DNA from: Chloroflexota bacterium
GTDB taxonomy: Bacteria; Chloroflexota; Dehalococcoidia; SAR202; GCA-002694895
NCBI GenBank assembly: GCA_002715665.1
Contig: PAZO01000019.1
Coordinates: 1 to 6,215 of the forward strand
Direction of reading: 5' to 3'
Length of the DNA: 6,215 nucleotides
Shown here: one piece after another, positions 4,887 to 6,215 of the stretch
Position numbering within the stretch: the stretch's first letter is position 1
Layout: the number at the start of each line of letters is the position of its first letter
Notes under the pieces: model-generated
Told to the model about the DNA's origin: nothing
The model's database searches: none
Seen by the model: only the letters and a program-made list of their open reading frames with translations
Program-made: the position numbers and the translations under genes

Positions 4887-6215
4887 TTACAACTTTGATT
4901 TTCTCCAAAAATTATCAGGTATATCCATTAATTTTTCAAAATTGTTTTCTTTTATCATTATATTTGATTCATTTTCAGCAAATTCTAGAATTTCATTTTC
5001 ATTAATTTTGGTTGGAATTCTATTTTGCATTACTATCTCACCATCTACTAAGACTGTGTCTACATCTGCTGCATTGGCATAATAAGTTAACCTTGATACG
5101 GGCATATTCATTGGTATTAAGTGAGGTTTAAACATATCTATAAGTATAATATCAGCTATTTTGTTTGTTTCTATAGAACCAATAGAGTCTTCTAAACCGA
5201 ACCCTTTTGCTGAATCTATTGTAACCATTTCTAAAACTTTACCTGGCGGCATAATTGATGTGTCTTTGAAAAAAGTTCTATGATAATGCATGCATTGACT
5301 CATGTGTCTGAACATATCAAAGCCTCGATCAGGAGCAGCTCCATCTGAACCTATGACTACTCTTACTCCCTTTTCTATTAATTCGGGTGCAGGGCATCTT
5401 CCCATTATCGAGTAGTTAGAGCTTGGGTTGTGAACAATAGTTGGGTTTTTGTCGTAAATTGAATCTAAATCTTCTTTTGTAAGATCAATAGAATGAGATA
5501 GTAATGACCACTCATCAAGTCCTCCAAATCTATCTGTGATAGCAACAGATCCTTCTTTATGTCCATCTTGTGTAAATATAACACCGTACTTAGAACGTAA
5601 ATCCATAACCGAATCGTATATGTACTCTATGTTTTTAATGTTTGTTTTATCATCCATTTCATTTGGAAAAAATTTGGGAGCAGACAAACAAAATGAAACT
5701 TTATCATCAATTTTTCTATTTCTTTTTGAAACAAGTTCTTTAGTTATGTCTATTTGATGATCTACGCTTGTATGAATCGTTTGATTTGTTTCTTTATTGA
5801 AGAATTTTTGAGGATAGGGAGGCCTGTTTGGACCAACTGCAATATGTGTTCTAACACCAGTTTTTTTGTATTCATTAGCATACGATTCTGCATAAATAGT
5901 ATCATCGGCTCTTATTAGATCTGTACCACCTCCAAATAAGATTAAAGATGAAGTGACTCCAGATTTTAATTTTTCTAAAGAAGACAATGCGGCGTCCGCT
6001 TTCCAAAAATTAAGTGTTGATCCTTTGGCATATGTTTGTAAACAGGCATTAATCCAATCTTCAGAATTACCAGTTCCTAATGTTTTGATTATTGAATGAC
6101 CAGCGTGACCGTGCGAATCAATTAATCCTGGCATAACAACTTTATTTTTTGCATCAATTATGTTCACATTGTCATTAACTGGAATTTGATCTTTTGAAAT
6201 TTTTGATATTTTATT
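4887..6215 (-). CDS. COG0402-type amidohydrolase (SAH/MTA deaminase, TrzN/AtzA-like), 5' end cut by the window
   Basis: This metal-dependent hydrolase has 442 residues visible, numbered from the codon at 6215. The frame is open to the window edge and the upstream residues fit the family (N-terminal strand, then IDAKNKVVMPGLIDSHGH). The GTG at 6165-6167 is therefore an internal valine, not the start; the true start is probably only 20-30 codons further out. Relatives deaminate or dechlorinate adenosine-type or triazine substrates or hydrolyse amides. Visible features are His35 and His37 (DSHGH), His241 (LLSHSIDL), IVHNPSSNYSIMGRCPAPELIEKGV (259-283), the catalytic Asp291 (GSDGAAPDRG) and the C-terminal GSIETNKIADIILID (346-360). 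At the third metal-ligand position the usual HxxE motif reads Gln216-Asp-Gly-His219, so a ligand seems altered; substrate is unassigned. It converges with the selenoprotein gene, with 2 bp between the two stop codons. No Shine-Dalgarno site or promoter is visible because the 5' end is missing. Confidence 0.88.
   Translation of the reverse strand, partial: NKISKISKDQIPVNDNVNIIDAKNKVVMPGLIDSHGHAGHSIIKTLGTGNSEDWINACLQTYAKGSTLNFWKADAALSSLEKLKSGVTSSLILFGGGTDLIRADDTIYAESYANEYKKTGVRTHIAVGPNRPPYPQKFFNKETNQTIHTSVDHQIDITKELVSKRNRKIDDKVSFCLSAPKFFPNEMDDKTNIKNIEYIYDSVMDLRSKYGVIFTQDGHKEGSVAITDRFGGLDEWSLLSHSIDLTKEDLDSIYDKNPTIVHNPSSNYSIMGRCPAPELIEKGVRVVIGSDGAAPDRGFDMFRHMSQCMHYHRTFFKDTSIMPPGKVLEMVTIDSAKGFGLEDSIGSIETNKIADIILIDMFKPHLIPMNMPVSRLTYYANAADVDTVLVDGEIVMQNRIPTKINENEILEFAENESNIMIKENNFEKLMDIPDNFWRKSKL

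Noticed and set aside
4872..4904. A possible bidirectional terminator: AGAAAAT (4872-4878) and ATTTTCT (4898-4904) as an inverted repeat between convergent genes
   Set aside because: The arms are only 7 bp and almost all A/T, with a 19-nt loop. This is expected by chance in such AT-rich DNA and would form a weak hairpin.
1..6215. Insertion sequence, CRISPR array, tRNA/rRNA or phage genes
   Set aside because: I saw no transposase-like protein, no terminal inverted repeats, no regularly spaced short repeats and no structured-RNA gene. The only substantial repeat is the D-aminoacylase gene duplication.

Overview
This window comes from an AT-rich bacterial genome. It holds five complete or nearly complete protein genes plus the tail of a sixth, packed with almost no intergenic space. 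Most are amide or C-N bond hydrolases. Shine-Dalgarno sites (AGGAG, GGAG) and a bacterial-type SECIS hairpin point to Bacteria. The protein repertoire (D-aminoacylase, M20 and COG0402 hydrolases, an AhpD-like peroxidase-related protein) resembles what I associate with uncultured marine heterotrophs such as SAR202-type Chloroflexota. That placement is a weak inference; no marker gene is present.

Layout. (1) Bases 1-152, + strand: the 3' end of an N-acyl-D-amino-acid deacylase, followed after 13 bp by a complete paralogue (166-1773). The 152 overlapping bases differ at only four positions, all synonymous, so this is a tandem gene duplication. (2) A minus-strand pair transcribed toward the duplication: an M20-family deacylase/peptidase homologue (4283-3042), whose 3' end overlaps the start of an MFS transporter (3052-1802) by 11 bp. 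(3) Divergent from that pair, on the + strand, a carboxymuconolactone-decarboxylase/AhpD-like peroxidase-related protein (4348-4884). (4) Convergent with it, only 2 bp away, a COG0402-type amidohydrolase on the minus strand whose 5' end runs off the window at 6215.

The main result is in (3). A naive reading splits this gene into two fragments at an in-frame TGA (4591-4593). The reading frame continues past the TGA with full family similarity, and the TGA sits exactly where the second cysteine of the AhpD CxxC motif belongs (Cys-Glu-Tyr-[TGA]-Val-Ile-His-His). A hairpin with apical loop AGGUCU lies 18 nt downstream and fits the bacterial SECIS model. I read this as a 178-aa selenoprotein with a CxxU redox motif. 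The organism should therefore encode SelA, SelB, SelD and tRNA-Sec elsewhere.

As a group the genes suggest scavenging of acylated or amide-containing organic nitrogen: N-acyl-D-amino acids, N-acyl amino acids or peptides, and a deaminated or dechlorinated ring or amine substrate. The transporter could move a substrate or product, and the selenoprotein could give redox protection. The functional link between the transcription units is inferred only from proximity. Two of the hydrolases (M20 and the amidohydrolase) lack residues that normally bind the catalytic metals, so their chemistry should not be assumed.
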